A stretch of 64,000 nt of DNA from Pseudocitrobacter corydidari (GTDB lineage: Bacteria; Pseudomonadota; Gammaproteobacteria; Enterobacterales; Enterobacteriaceae), in contig NZ_CP087880.1 in NCBI RefSeq assembly GCF_021172065.1, positions 1,836,583 to 1,900,582 of the forward strand. The letters run 5' to 3'. Below are positions 43,251-52,962 of this stretch, piece by piece. Position numbers and translations under genes: made by a program. How positions within the stretch are numbered: the stretch's first letter is position 1; the number at the start of each line of letters is the position of its first letter. The notes below the pieces were generated by a model. It worked only from the letters and a program-made list of their open reading frames with translations, searched no databases and was not told the DNA's origin.

Positions 43251-44516
43251 TTAGTCTCTCAGCGCATCCTGCAAAATTTTCATGGCCGCATCGAACTGCG
43301 CATCCGGGATGGTTAGCGGATACAGAAAACGAATCACGTTGCCGTACGCGCCGCAGGTCAGCAGTAGCAGCCCCTGCGCCAGCGCGCGTTGCTGAATTTT
43401 CTGCGCAATGGCGGCTGACGGTTCGCCCGTTTGCGGGTCGTTAAACTCTGCCGCAATCATCGACCCCAGACCGCGTACCGCCGCGATGGCCGGAACGTTT
43501 TCTTTGGCATCAATCAGGGTTTGCGTCAGGCGCTGGCCCAGCTGATTCGCGCGTTCGCAAAGGGATTCTTTGTCGATAATGTTGAGCACCGCGTGCGCGG
43601 CAGCTACCGCCAGCGGATTCCCGGCGTAGGTGCCACCCAACCCGCCCGGCGCGGGCGCGTCCATAATATTCGCGTTACCGACCACGCCCGAAAGCGGCAT
43701 CCCGCCCGCGAGGCTTTTCGCCATCGTCATTAAGTCCGGCTTATCGACGTAATGATCCATGGCAAACAGTTTACCGGTACGCGCAAAGCCGCTTTGCACT
43801 TCATCGGCAATCATCACAATACCGTGCTCGTCGCACAGGCGGCGAATGGCAGCAACCAGCTCTTTTGGCGCCACATTAAAACCGCCCTCGCCCTGCACCG
43901 GTTCGAAGATAATGGCCGCGACCTGCTTCGCTTCGATGTCTGATTTAAACAAGCGCTCGATGGCGTCGAGGGAGTCCTGCGTTGAAACGCCATGTAAATC
44001 TGACGGATACGGCACGTGATAGACCGAACCAGGGAACGGGCCGAAGCCGATTTTGTACGGCGCGACTTTGCCGGTTAACGCCATGGTCATATACGTGCGA
44101 CCGTGGAAGCCGCCGCTAAATGCAATCACGCCAGGGCGTCCGGTATGGGCGCGGGCAATTTTCACCGCGTTTTCCACCGCTTCCGCACCGGTGGTGAAGA
44201 ACGCGGTTTTGGCCTGCCCGCTCACCGGGGCAAGGGCGTTAATCTTCTCCGCCAGGGTGACGTAGCTTTCATACGGCACAATCTGGTAGGCCGTGTGGGT
44301 AAACTGTTGCAGTTGCTGCTCCACCGCCGCGACCAGTTCAGGGTGGCGATGCCCGGTATTGAGCACCGCAATGCCTGCGGCGAAATCGATGTACTCATTG
44401 CCCTCAACATCCTTCAGCGTGGCGTTTTCAGCCGACTGGGCGAAGAAGTTACACATCACGCCAACCCCGCGAGGGGTAGCAGAAAGACGACGCTGATGGA
44501 ATTCATTGTTGCTCAT
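43251..44516 (-). CDS. puuE: 4-aminobutyrate aminotransferase PuuE
   Basis: A 421-residue class III PLP aminotransferase almost identical to E. coli PuuE. It moves the amino group of GABA to 2-oxoglutarate, giving succinate semialdehyde, the last step of the Puu pathway. The PLP lysine is in MTMAKSLAGGMPLSG (near 267), with the cofactor asp in IADEVQSG. It is the last gene of puuDRCBE. Length and motifs are intact. Confidence 0.97.
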   Translation of the reverse strand: MSNNEFHQRRLSATPRGVGVMCNFFAQSAENATLKDVEGNEYIDFAAGIAVLNTGHRHPELVAAVEQQLQQFTHTAYQIVPYESYVTLAEKINALAPVSGQAKTAFFTTGAEAVENAVKIARAHTGRPGVIAFSGGFHGRTYMTMALTGKVAPYKIGFGPFPGSVYHVPYPSDLHGVSTQDSLDAIERLFKSDIEAKQVAAIIFEPVQGEGGFNVAPKELVAAIRRLCDEHGIVMIADEVQSGFARTGKLFAMDHYVDKPDLMTMAKSLAGGMPLSGVVGNANIMDAPAPGGLGGTYAGNPLAVAAAHAVLNIIDKESLCERANQLGQRLTQTLIDAKENVPAIAAVRGLGSMIAAEFNDPQTGEPSAAIAQKIQQRALAQGLLLLTCGAYGNVIRFLYPLTIPDAQFDAAMKILQDALRD

Positions 44517-44553
44517 GTTTCACACCTTTTGACTCTTCACTGTTAATCGGAAA

Positions 44554-45834
44554 TTAAACGCCCAGACGATCGCGCAGGCTGTAATAAGCCGCGCCCATCG
44601 CGGTAAACGGTACTCGCAGCGTGCGCCCGCCGGGGAACGGGTAATGCGGCAGATTGGCGAAGGCATCGAAACGTTCGGCGTCGCCGCGCAACAGTTCGGC
44701 AATCAGACGCCCGGCGAGGTGGGTACAGGTGACGCCGTGGCCGCTGTAACCCTGCATGTAATAGATGTTGGTATCAAGGCGACCAAACTGCGGCATACGC
44801 GACAGGGTCAGCAGGAAGTTGCCCGTCCAGCGATAGTCGATTTTCACGCCCTTCAGTTGCGGGAAAGTTTTCAGCAGTTTCGGCACAACAAGACGCTCAA
44901 CGTCATCCGGGTCGCGTGCGCCGTAGACCACGCCGCCGCCGTACAGCAGACGGTTGTCGGCGGTAAGGCGGTAGTAATCGAGCAGATAGTTACAGTCTTC
45001 CACACAGTAGTTTTTCGGGATCAGCGAACGGGCTAAATCATCGGAAAGCCGCTCGGTGGTGATCACCTGCGTGCCGCACGGCATGCTGCGTTTCGCCAGC
45101 TCTGGCTCCACTTTATCGCCCAGGTACGCATTCCCGGCGACAATCACATACTTCGCCGTCACCTGGCCTGTGGCTGTACGCACTACGGCGGGCGTGGTGT
45201 GCTGGATCTGCGTCACGGCAGAAAGCTCATACACGCGCCCGCCGTTCAGGCGGATGGCGTCGGCTTCACCAATGGCGAGGTTCAACGGGTGAATATGCCC
45301 GCCGCTGTGATCCAGCAGCGCGCCCGTGTAGCGATCGCTGGCGACCTCGCGGCGAATGGCGTTGGCGTCCAGCAGTTCCAGCTGTTTATTGCCGTAGCGT
45401 TCCCAGTTCTCTTTCTGCTCTTCAAGTGTGGCGAGTTGTTTATCATTCATCGCCACAAACAGGCCGCCGGGGCGGTAATCGCAGTCAATCTGATAACGTT
45501 TGATACGTTCGCGGATGATCTCGCCGCCTTCAAACATCATGCTGCCGAGCATACGGGCGGTGTCCATGCCGTAGCTTTTTTCGATAACGTCGATGTCGCG
45601 GCTGTAGGAGTTCACAAGCTGCCCGCCGTTGCGCCCGCTGGCGCCAAAGCCGATGCGTGAGGCTTCGAGAACCACCACGTCAAAGCCCGCTTCCGCCAGA
45701 TGCAGCGCGGAAGAGAGCCCGGTATAGCCGCCGCCGACCACGCAAACATCACAGGTGATTGACTCATTCAGCGTGTCGAATGGCGCGTATTTATTCGCAC
45801 TGGCGGCGTAGTAACTGCTGGTATGTTCGGTCAT
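44554..45834 (-). CDS. puuB: Gamma-glutamylputrescine oxidase PuuB
   Basis: A 426-residue FAD-dependent oxidase that converts gamma-glutamylputrescine to gamma-glutamyl-aminobutyraldehyde. The dinucleotide-binding loop is CVVGGGYTGLSSALHLAEAG at residues 31-50. Its start is directly after puuC (gap 1 nt). Sequence matches PuuB of E. coli throughout by memory. Confidence 0.96.
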   Translation of the reverse strand: MTEHTSSYYAASANKYAPFDTLNESITCDVCVVGGGYTGLSSALHLAEAGFDVVVLEASRIGFGASGRNGGQLVNSYSRDIDVIEKSYGMDTARMLGSMMFEGGEIIRERIKRYQIDCDYRPGGLFVAMNDKQLATLEEQKENWERYGNKQLELLDANAIRREVASDRYTGALLDHSGGHIHPLNLAIGEADAIRLNGGRVYELSAVTQIQHTTPAVVRTATGQVTAKYVIVAGNAYLGDKVEPELAKRSMPCGTQVITTERLSDDLARSLIPKNYCVEDCNYLLDYYRLTADNRLLYGGGVVYGARDPDDVERLVVPKLLKTFPQLKGVKIDYRWTGNFLLTLSRMPQFGRLDTNIYYMQGYSGHGVTCTHLAGRLIAELLRGDAERFDAFANLPHYPFPGGRTLRVPFTAMGAAYYSLRDRLGV

Positions 45835-45835
45835 T

Positions 45836-47323
45836 TCAGGCCTCCAGGCTTATCCAGATGGTTTTCAGTTCAGTGAATTTTTCAAGGGCATGCAGGGATT
45901 TGTCGCGACCGTTGCCGCTCTGCTTATAGCCGCCAAACGGCACGGTCATATCGCCGTCGTTGTAGTTATTGACGAAGACGGAACCGGCTTTCAGGCGACG
46001 GCTCATGCGGTGCGCGCGGGAGAGGTCGCGCGTCCACACCGCCGCGCCGAGGCCATACTGGCTGTCGTTGGCAAGCTGTAGCGCCTGATCTTCTGATGTG
46101 AAACGGGTGACCACCAGCACCGGGCCGAAAATCTCTTCGCGGCTTAAGGACGCATTGGGGTCCACATCCACAAAGATGGTCGGGCCGATGGCCGCAGCCA
46201 GTTCGGCGTTGCGGCCATCCAGCAGCAATTGCCCTTTGCCTTCGCCTTCACGAATAAAGCCATGCACCGAGTCAGCATGAGCGCTGTCGATTAAGGTGCC
46301 CATGGTAGTTGCGGGGTCAAGCGGATGGCCCGGCTGCCAGTTTTGCGCCTGCTGTTTTAACAGGGCTAAGAATTCATCGGCGATGCTCTCTTCCAGCAAC
46401 AGGCGTGTTCCGGCGATACACACCTGCCCCTGGTTGTAGAAAATGCCCGCAGCGGTGGCGCTCGCCGCTTTTTGCAGATCCGGGCAGTCGGCAAAAACGA
46501 TGTTGGCGCTTTTGCCACCGGCTTCCAGCCAGACGCGTTTCATGTTGCTGTCGCCTGCGTCTTTCAGCAGCTGTTTCCCGGTACGGGTCGAGCCGGTGAA
46601 GGCGATGGCGTCGATATCGTCATGGCGTGACAGCGCCTGCCCCGCTTCATGACCAAAACCCGTCACCACGTTCAACACACCATCCGGCAGACCAGCTTCT
46701 TTCGCCAGCCCGGCGAGACGAATCGCACTGAGCGGTGATTTTTCAGACGGTTTCAGGACAACGCTGTTCCCTGCTGCCAGCGCCGGGCCAAGCTTCCAGC
46801 AGGTCAGCAACAGCGGGAAGTTCCACGGTACAATGGCGGCAATCACGCCGACCGGTTCACGCACGATCATCGCCAGCTCATGGCTACTGGTGGTCGCCAC
46901 TTCGCCATACACCTTATCGATTGCCTCGGCGTACCAGCGAATGGCGCGCGCCGCGCCGGGTATATCATCACGCAGGCTGTGCCGAATCGGTTTGCCGGTG
47001 TCGAGGGTTTCCAGCAGCGCCAGTTCTTCGGCGTGGGCTTCCATTAAATCGGCGAGTTTATTCAGCACCGCTTTACGTTTTGCCGGGGCGGCCTGCGACC
47101 AGTCGCCGCGTTCAAATACGCTGCGTGCTGCGCTCACCGCACGGTCGATATCGGCGCTCTTGCCGCGCGCGATATTCGCCAGCGGTGCCTGGGTGACCGG
47201 ATCAACGGTTTCAAAGGTTTCATTTTCCGCCGCAGCGGAATATTCACCGTTAATAAATAAGCGGGTTTCAATGGCGAGACTTAACGCTTTATCCTGCCAG
47301 TAAGCCAGATGATGAAAATTCAT
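45836..47323 (-). CDS. puuC: Gamma-glutamyl-gamma-aminobutyraldehyde dehydrogenase PuuC
   Basis: A 495-residue aldehyde dehydrogenase oxidising the aldehyde made by PuuB with NAD(P). The catalytic cysteine is in GQVCIAGTRLL (near 302) and the general-base glutamate in LEAGGKS (near 268). ATG 47323 (MNFHHLAYWQDKAL) is the known start; a longer frame upstream runs into a REP sequence. Third gene in the puuDRCBE order. Confidence 0.96.
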   Translation of the reverse strand: MNFHHLAYWQDKALSLAIETRLFINGEYSAAAENETFETVDPVTQAPLANIARGKSADIDRAVSAARSVFERGDWSQAAPAKRKAVLNKLADLMEAHAEELALLETLDTGKPIRHSLRDDIPGAARAIRWYAEAIDKVYGEVATTSSHELAMIVREPVGVIAAIVPWNFPLLLTCWKLGPALAAGNSVVLKPSEKSPLSAIRLAGLAKEAGLPDGVLNVVTGFGHEAGQALSRHDDIDAIAFTGSTRTGKQLLKDAGDSNMKRVWLEAGGKSANIVFADCPDLQKAASATAAGIFYNQGQVCIAGTRLLLEESIADEFLALLKQQAQNWQPGHPLDPATTMGTLIDSAHADSVHGFIREGEGKGQLLLDGRNAELAAAIGPTIFVDVDPNASLSREEIFGPVLVVTRFTSEDQALQLANDSQYGLGAAVWTRDLSRAHRMSRRLKAGSVFVNNYNDGDMTVPFGGYKQSGNGRDKSLHALEKFTELKTIWISLEA

Positions 47324-47440
47324 TATGACTCCTGTTTCACGTCTATCAGATATATGCAGTTTGTGAACGTCAGGGCGCAGAGATCCCCGGGCGATGAGCC
47401 CGTTTATTTCTGGCGACATTCTTTATAGATTGCCTTTATA

Positions 47441-47479
47441 GCTAGCCGGGTGGCGTTTCGCTTACCCGGCCTACAAAAG
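47441..47479. repeat. Single REP element between puuR and puuC
   Basis: AGCCGGGTGGCGTTTCGCTT followed by ACCCGGCCTAC is a lone REP palindrome in the 164-bp spacer between puuR and puuC. Confidence 0.8.
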
Positions 47480-47487
47480 CAAAAAGA

Positions 47488-48045
47488 TTAAAACGTGGTG
47501 GGCGTATGGGCGCTGATAATTCGGCAAATGCCTGCCGACGTATTACTGAAACTGTGCGGGATGCCGGTATTAATGGCATAACTTTGCCCCGCGACGAGAT
47601 GATAATCCTGGCCATTAATGGTCAGAACAATTTCACCTTCCAGTACAGTGCCTATTTCCTCACCCTGATGCTTAATTCTCTCCCCGGTCGTGGTGCCCGG
47701 CTGGTACGTTTCAAATATCATCGCCAGCGTGCGATTCGGGTTCCCGTTATGCACCAGCTTCATCGATACACCCTGACTGCCCATTTCAATTAAGTCGTCC
47801 TGATTAATGACGACCTGCGGTTCATCAGGTTTTTCCGGCTCGGAAAAGAATTCCGAGAGTGACAGACCATACACCTTCAGCAGCTTTTGCAGCGTACTGA
47901 TAGCTGGGCTGACTTTATCCTGCTCTATCGTACTGATAGCGCTGTGAGTCAGCCCGGAGAGTTCGGCGGCACGACGTTGTGAAAGTCCTTGTTGCTGGCG
48001 GATTTCCGACAAGCGTTTACCCGGTGCCAGTCCGTCATCACTCAT
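47488..48045 (-). CDS. puuR: Transcriptional repressor PuuR
   Basis: A 185-residue repressor with an N-terminal helix-turn-helix (about 8-62: LSEIRQQQGLSQRRAAELSG) and a C-terminal cupin domain (about 110-180) that senses putrescine. It represses the puu genes. The end HSFSNTSAGICRIISAHTPT matches E. coli PuuR. It follows puuD by 25 nt. Confidence 0.96.
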   Translation of the reverse strand: MSDDGLAPGKRLSEIRQQQGLSQRRAAELSGLTHSAISTIEQDKVSPAISTLQKLLKVYGLSLSEFFSEPEKPDEPQVVINQDDLIEMGSQGVSMKLVHNGNPNRTLAMIFETYQPGTTTGERIKHQGEEIGTVLEGEIVLTINGQDYHLVAGQSYAINTGIPHSFSNTSAGICRIISAHTPTTF

Positions 48046-48070
48046 ATTTGCATTTCCTTAACTGTAGGGG

Positions 48071-48835
48071 TCAGAGTCGCTGTTTTTCAGCGATATGGTT
48101 CTGACAAGCGGTGATAAAGCCCTCAAACAATATACGCGAAAGCGCATACTCGCTACTGTTCCATTCCGGGTGCCACTGCACGCCCAGCGCGAAGGGGTGA
48201 TTATTGACGCTCACCGCCTCCACCAGCCCATCCGGCGAACGGGCTTCTACGCGCAAACGCGGGCTCACAACCTTCGCCCCTTGCCCGTGCAGGGAGTTTA
48301 CCCAAAAGTTGCTACAGTCAGGTAACAGTGCGGACAATAATCCGCCCTCTTCAACCTGCACTTCGTGCGATGGCGCATACTGCTGTTCGACCGGCAATTC
48401 AGGATCTTCCCGATGCTCCAGCAGTTCCGACTGCTCGCACAGCTTGCGATGCAAAGAACCCCCGGTTGCCACCACCATTTCCTGTAACCCCCGGCAGATG
48501 GCGAAAATGGGGATGCGCCTTTCGAGTGCGGCATTGATTAACGCCATGCTCAGAAGATCACGCCCGGGATCGGCGTCAGGCTCATCGCCGTTTTCACCAT
48601 AAAGGTGCGGCTGCACATTGCTGGGGCTTCCTGGCAGATAAATGCCATCGAGTTTCGGCAGAAGTTCTGCGAGCAACTCAGGCTCCGCCAGCGCGTGTGG
48701 CAGCGCAATCGGCAAACCGCCCGCGTGAATAATGGCATTCAGGTACTTTTCTTGCAGGGTCTGGGTCTCATGACCCTTAAGCCTGTTCCTGCACATCACG
48801 ATACCGATAACCGGCTTGTACATTATATTTTCCAT
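48071..48835 (-). CDS. puuD: Gamma-glutamyl-GABA hydrolase PuuD
   Basis: A 254-residue class I glutamine-amidotransferase-like hydrolase that splits gamma-glutamyl-GABA into glutamate and GABA. The nucleophile is Cys114 in FAICRGLQEM, with the His/Glu pair in GVQWHPEWNS. ATG 48835 (MENIMYKPVIGIVMC) matches the known start; the ATG four codons upstream is the alternative. First gene of puuDRCBE, divergent from puuA. Confidence 0.96.
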   Translation of the reverse strand: MENIMYKPVIGIVMCRNRLKGHETQTLQEKYLNAIIHAGGLPIALPHALAEPELLAELLPKLDGIYLPGSPSNVQPHLYGENGDEPDADPGRDLLSMALINAALERRIPIFAICRGLQEMVVATGGSLHRKLCEQSELLEHREDPELPVEQQYAPSHEVQVEEGGLLSALLPDCSNFWVNSLHGQGAKVVSPRLRVEARSPDGLVEAVSVNNHPFALGVQWHPEWNSSEYALSRILFEGFITACQNHIAEKQRL

Positions 48836-48893
48836 GATCGATCTCACAAAGTGGACTAAATTATCGCCATTACTGCGGTTAAAATGACCTTTC

Positions 48894-48908
48894 TGTTCAA
48901 TATTTTTT
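48894..48908 (-). promoter_or_regulatory. Candidate PuuR operator
   Basis: The minus strand reads AAAAAATATTGAACA, close to the reported PuuR motif AAAATATAATGAACA. It lies in the divergent puuD-puuA region, 60 bp before puuD, where repression of both units is expected. Confidence 0.5.
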
Positions 48909-48934
48909 CAATCTAGCAGTGGATTTTCGGTTTT

Positions 48935-48972
48935 GCAAACTTAATTTAACATTTGACAAACATTTAGTTTGC
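48935..48972 (+). promoter_or_regulatory. Probable puuA promoter with flanking inverted repeat
   Basis: TTGACA at 48954-48959 is followed by AT-rich sequence (TACAAAT near 48975) suitable as a -10 region. The inverted pair GCAAACT (48935-48941) and AGTTTGC (48966-48972) flanks the -35 and may be part of the regulatory site. Confidence 0.4.
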
Positions 48973-49047
48973 ATACAAATTCGAAGAGTGGTCATTATAT
49001 TTTACGCTTTCATAGCGAGCGGAAAACAAAACCAAAGGCGAAGAATC

Positions 49048-50466
49048 ATGGAAACCAATATCGTTGAAGTAGAGAACTTTGTTCAGCAGTCAGAAGAGAG
49101 GCGGGGTAGCGCCTTTACGCAGGAAGTGAAACGCTACCTGGAGCGCTACCCGAACACGCAATATGTTGATGTACTGCTTACCGACCTGAATGGCTGCTTC
49201 CGTGGCAAGCGCGTTCCGGTCTCCAGCCTGAAGAAGCTGGAGAAAGGGTGTTACTTCCCGGCCTCGGTCTTTGCGATGGATATTCTCGGTAACGTAGTAG
49301 AAGAAGCGGGCCTGGGTCAGGATATGGGCGAGCCGGATCGTACCTGTGTGCCGGTACTCGGTTCCTTAACCCCTTCCGCCGCTGACCCGGAGTATATCGG
49401 TCAGATGCTCCTGACCATGGTCGATGAAGATGGCGCTCCCTTTGACGTTGAGCCGCGGAACGTACTCAACCGCCTGTGGCAGCAGCTACGCCAGCGCGGA
49501 CTGTTCCCGGTCGTAGCGGTAGAGCTGGAGTTCTATTTACTGGATCGCAAACGCGACGCCGAAGGGTATTTGCAACCGCCCTGCGCGCCCGGCACCGATG
49601 ACCGCAACACCCAAAGCCAGGTTTACTCGGTTGATAACCTCAACCACTTCGCCGACGTGCTCAATGATATTGATGAACTGGCGCAGTTACAGCTGATTCC
49701 GGCAGATGGCGCGGTCGCCGAAGCCTCACCGGGCCAGTTTGAAATCAACCTGTATCACACCGATAACGTGCTGGATGCCTGCGATGATGCATTAGCCCTT
49801 AAACGCCTGGTGCGTCTGATGGCGGAAAAGCATAAGATGCACGCCACTTTTATGGCGAAGCCGTATGAAGAGCACGCGGGCAGCGGGATGCACATCCATA
49901 TCAGCATGCAAAATAACCGTGGCGAGAACGTGCTGTCTGACGCTGACGGCGAAGATTCGCCGCTGCTGAAAAAGATGCTCGCCGGGATGATTGACCTGAT
50001 GCCGTCGTCAATGGCGCTGTTGGCGCCGAACGTGAACTCCTATCGTCGCTTCCAGCCAGGAATGTATGTGCCGACGCAGGCGTCGTGGGGCCATAACAAC
50101 CGCACCGTCGCCCTGCGTATTCCGTGCGGCGATCGCCATAACCACCGCGTGGAATACCGCGTGGCCGGGGCGGATGCCAACCCATATCTGGTGATGGCGG
50201 CGATTTTCGCCGGTATTCTGCACGGCCTTGATAATGAACTGCCGTTGCAGGAAGAAGTGGAAGGCAACGGGCTGGAACAGGAAGGCTCACCCTTCCCGAT
50301 TCGTCAGAGCGATGCGCTGTGGGAGTTTATGCAAAACGACCACCTGCGCCACTATCTGGGCGAGCGTTTCTGCCATGTGTATCACGCCTGTAAGAATGAT
50401 GAGCTGTTGCAGTTTGAGCGCCTCATCACAGAAACCGAAATTGAGTGGATGTTGAAAAACGCGTAG
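49048..50466 (+). CDS. puuA: Gamma-glutamylputrescine synthetase PuuA
   Basis: A 472-residue glutamine-synthetase-family enzyme that joins glutamate to putrescine with ATP, the first step of the Puu pathway. It has GS signatures GSGMHIHISMQNN near residue 290 and NPYLVMAAIFAG near 380, and the metal/ATP region AVELEFYLLDRKRD. ATG 49048 gives the known N-terminus METNIVEVENF. Divergent from puuD. Confidence 0.97.
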   Translation: METNIVEVENFVQQSEERRGSAFTQEVKRYLERYPNTQYVDVLLTDLNGCFRGKRVPVSSLKKLEKGCYFPASVFAMDILGNVVEEAGLGQDMGEPDRTCVPVLGSLTPSAADPEYIGQMLLTMVDEDGAPFDVEPRNVLNRLWQQLRQRGLFPVVAVELEFYLLDRKRDAEGYLQPPCAPGTDDRNTQSQVYSVDNLNHFADVLNDIDELAQLQLIPADGAVAEASPGQFEINLYHTDNVLDACDDALALKRLVRLMAEKHKMHATFMAKPYEEHAGSGMHIHISMQNNRGENVLSDADGEDSPLLKKMLAGMIDLMPSSMALLAPNVNSYRRFQPGMYVPTQASWGHNNRTVALRIPCGDRHNHRVEYRVAGADANPYLVMAAIFAGILHGLDNELPLQEEVEGNGLEQEGSPFPIRQSDALWEFMQNDHLRHYLGERFCHVYHACKNDELLQFERLITETEIEWMLKNA

Positions 50467-50770
50467 TGACCCCTTGCGGGGTATGTATCACCGGCCTGAG
50501 CGGAGCCTGGCCTGACATTTGCTGGTAATCCAGACATTTCCCGTATGTCGCGTTATGGAACGCAGGCGGCAACGGGCTTCCGTTAACGATACAGACTGTG
50601 ACGAGGAAATGAGATGATGCCGATGATGAAATACCCGCATGGCGAGGGAGGCTGCGTTTGCGCCCTCCCCACGACCGAGTGTACCCCGCCCCCTTTGCTT
50701 CCCCTGCTAAACAGGTTTGATTTCAGGTCGACGCGACCGCAAACCCGATTACGCAGCGGAGGCACACATC
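50467..50770 (+). other. puuA-puuP intergenic region with stem-loops and a possible leader frame
   Basis: This 304-bp spacer holds a CCCC-TTGC-GGGG hairpin directly after puuA and a GC-rich stem (GGGAGG ... CCTCCC) near 50647-50680. A 55-codon frame starts at ATG 50614 after a GAGG box and runs 11 nt past the puuP start, ending at 50781. It may be a leader peptide or chance; no homologue is recognised. Confidence 0.35.
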
Positions 50771-52156
50771 ATGGCCTTTAATTCCTCACTGGATATCGCC
50801 GCACAACCTGGCAAAACGAAACTGCGTAAGTCGCTGAAGCTGTGGCAGGTGGTGATGATGGGGCTTGCCTATCTCACGCCGATGACCGTGTTCGATACCT
50901 TTGGCATTGTGTCCGGCATCAGCGACGGCCACGTTCCGGCGTCCTACCTGCTGGCGCTGGCCGGTGTGCTGTTTACCGCTGTCAGTTACGGCAAGCTGGT
51001 TCGCCAGTTCCCGGAGGCGGGCTCGGCCTATACCTACGCGCAAAAATCAATTAACCCGCACGTTGGCTTTATGGTCGGCTGGTCGTCGCTGCTGGATTAT
51101 CTCTTTTTGCCGATGATCAACGTGCTGTTGGCGAAGATCTATCTCTCTGCCCTCTTCCCGGAAGTGCCGCCGTGGGTATGGGTGGTAACCTTCGTCGCCA
51201 TTTTAACTGCCGCGAATCTGAAGAGCGTTAACCTGGTCGCTAACTTCAATACCCTGTTTGTGCTGGTGCAAATCTCCATCATGGTGGTGTTTATCTTCCT
51301 GGTGGTTCAGGGGCTGCATAAGGGAGAAGGCGTTGGCACGGTCTGGTCGCTACAGCCGTTTATCAGCGAGAACGCGCATCTGATTCCGATTATTACCGGG
51401 GCGACGATCGTCTGCTTCTCGTTTCTCGGCTTTGATGCCGTGACCACGCTTTCAGAAGAGACGCCGGATGCCGCGCGGGTTATTCCGAAAGCGATTTTTC
51501 TGACGGCGGTGTACGGTGGCATTATCTTTATCGCGGCGTCGTTCTTTATGCAGCTATTCTTCCCGGATATCAGCCGCTTTAAAGACCCGGATGCCGCACT
51601 GCCGGAGATTGCGCTGTACGTCGGCGGCAAGCTGTTCCAGTCGATTTTTCTCTGCACCACGTTTGTGAACACGTTAGCGTCTGGCCTCGCGTCGCACGCC
51701 AGCGTGTCGCGTCTGCTGTATGTGATGGGGCGTGACAATGTGTTCCCGGAACGCGTGTTTGGCTATGTGCACCCAAAATGGCGCACCCCGGCGTTAAACG
51801 TGATTATGGTCGGGATTGTGGCATTGTCGGCGCTGTTCTTCGATTTAGTCACCGCCACGGCGCTGATTAACTTCGGTGCGCTGGTCGCGTTTACCTTCGT
51901 AAATCTGTCGGTGTTCAACCACTTCTGGCGTCGCAAAGGAATGAATAAAAGCTGGAAGGAACACTTCCACTATTTACTGATGCCGCTGGTTGGCGCGCTG
52001 ACGGTGGGCGTGCTGTGGATTAACCTCGAAGCCACCTCGCTGACGCTGGGTCTGGTGTGGGCCTCGCTGGGTGGAGCATATCTGTGGTATCTGGTACGTC
52101 GTTATCGCAAAGTGCCGTTGTATGAGGGTGACAGAACGCCGGTGAGCGAGACGTAA
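50771..52156 (+). CDS. puuP: Putrescine importer PuuP
   Basis: A 461-residue APC-family inner-membrane importer with about 12 hydrophobic segments that brings in putrescine for the Puu enzymes. The N-terminus [20 protein letters not shown] and the segment [20 protein letters not shown] match PuuP. An in-frame ATG 18 codons upstream lacks similarity; AGCGGAGG precedes ATG 50771. Second gene of puuAP. Confidence 0.96.
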   Translation: MAFNSSLDIAAQPGKTKLRKSLKLWQVVMMGLAYLTPMTVFDTFGIVSGISDGHVPASYLLALAGVLFTAVSYGKLVRQFPEAGSAYTYAQKSINPHVGFMVGWSSLLDYLFLPMINVLLAKIYLSALFPEVPPWVWVVTFVAILTAANLKSVNLVANFNTLFVLVQISIMVVFIFLVVQGLHKGEGVGTVWSLQPFISENAHLIPIITGATIVCFSFLGFDAVTTLSEETPDAARVIPKAIFLTAVYGGIIFIAASFFMQLFFPDISRFKDPDAALPEIALYVGGKLFQSIFLCTTFVNTLASGLASHASVSRLLYVMGRDNVFPERVFGYVHPKWRTPALNVIMVGIVALSALFFDLVTATALINFGALVAFTFVNLSVFNHFWRRKGMNKSWKEHFHYLLMPLVGALTVGVLWINLEATSLTLGLVWASLGGAYLWYLVRRYRKVPLYEGDRTPVSET

Positions 52157-52158
52157 TT

Positions 52159-52233
52159 GTTGGATGGCGCTGCGCTTATCCAACCTACGATTCATCACCC
52201 ATTGTAGGTCCGATAAGCGTAGCGCCATCGGGC
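52159..52233. repeat. REP pair (BIME) after puuP
   Basis: GGATGGCGCTGCGCTTATCC and, inverted, GTAGGTCCGATAAGCGTAGC form a REP pair in the convergent spacer between puuP and the next gene. Confidence 0.85.
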
Positions 52234-52246
52234 AAAAATCGGCGCA

Positions 52247-52885
52247 CTACGCGCCGCTTTTAACCTGCTGATAATAAGGCACCCGCCGCGTGGTGCCGGT
52301 CAGGTTATCAAACACCTCAACCTCTGCGGTGCTGATTTTCATCCCCGATTTGCGCAGCTTCTGCACATCCGCCGCGATACGTTGAATGCCAAACCAAAAA
52401 AGCCCATCCAGCGCGGTAACCTGCAAATCATTTTCCAGCGCCAGCTTTAAGCGCTCGCGCGGCTGTTTAATCTGTTTGGCAATTTCCTGATACGGCGAGG
52501 CGGTTGAAAGCGTGCCATCCATTCGCCGGATACGGTTGGATAAGCGGTATTGATATTCGTCGGGAATGGCGTCCAGGCTGGCTTTCAGGCTGTAAACACA
52601 GCCGAAACGTTTACCGTTAAAGAGGACATTTTTCTGACTGAGCTGAAGTTCGTCACGCACGGCGGCGATCAGCTGTGGCGCGCGGATTAACAGCAGGCGA
52701 AAAGGCAATTCGAAGCTGGTGACGTAGTCAACATTCAGCAGCGCAATGCGTAGACGCTCCTGCGCGCCCGCGCCGGACTGACGGCACTCTTCAATCACTT
52801 CCGACCACTGTTGAGCGAGCCTCGGCGACTCGCCCGCTTCGGTGAAGCTGTATTTTTCAATCTGGTAATCGATTCTTCCGGCCAC
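52247..52885 (-). CDS. Conserved-looking cytoplasmic protein of unknown function
   Basis: A 212-residue soluble protein from GTG 52885, preceded by an AGGAAGGAA box. A TTG at 52906 would add 7 residues. It is rich in helices and charged residues, with no signal peptide or membrane segment. The segment RLRIALLNVDYVTSFELPFR and a similar one, RLKLALENDLQVTALDGLFW, about 110 residues later look like an internal duplication. The C-terminal STAEVEVFDNLTGTTRRVPY is a possible beta hairpin. No family was recognised. It is convergent with puuP. Confidence 0.7.
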   Translation of the reverse strand: MAGRIDYQIEKYSFTEAGESPRLAQQWSEVIEECRQSGAGAQERLRIALLNVDYVTSFELPFRLLLIRAPQLIAAVRDELQLSQKNVLFNGKRFGCVYSLKASLDAIPDEYQYRLSNRIRRMDGTLSTASPYQEIAKQIKQPRERLKLALENDLQVTALDGLFWFGIQRIAADVQKLRKSGMKISTAEVEVFDNLTGTTRRVPYYQQVKSGA

Positions 52886-52962
52886 AGCGCGTTCCTTCCT
52901 TTGCAATCAGCAGGTTACTTTAGCAAGTGTCCGGAAAAATCGACAGCGTCATGCGTTAAAAA

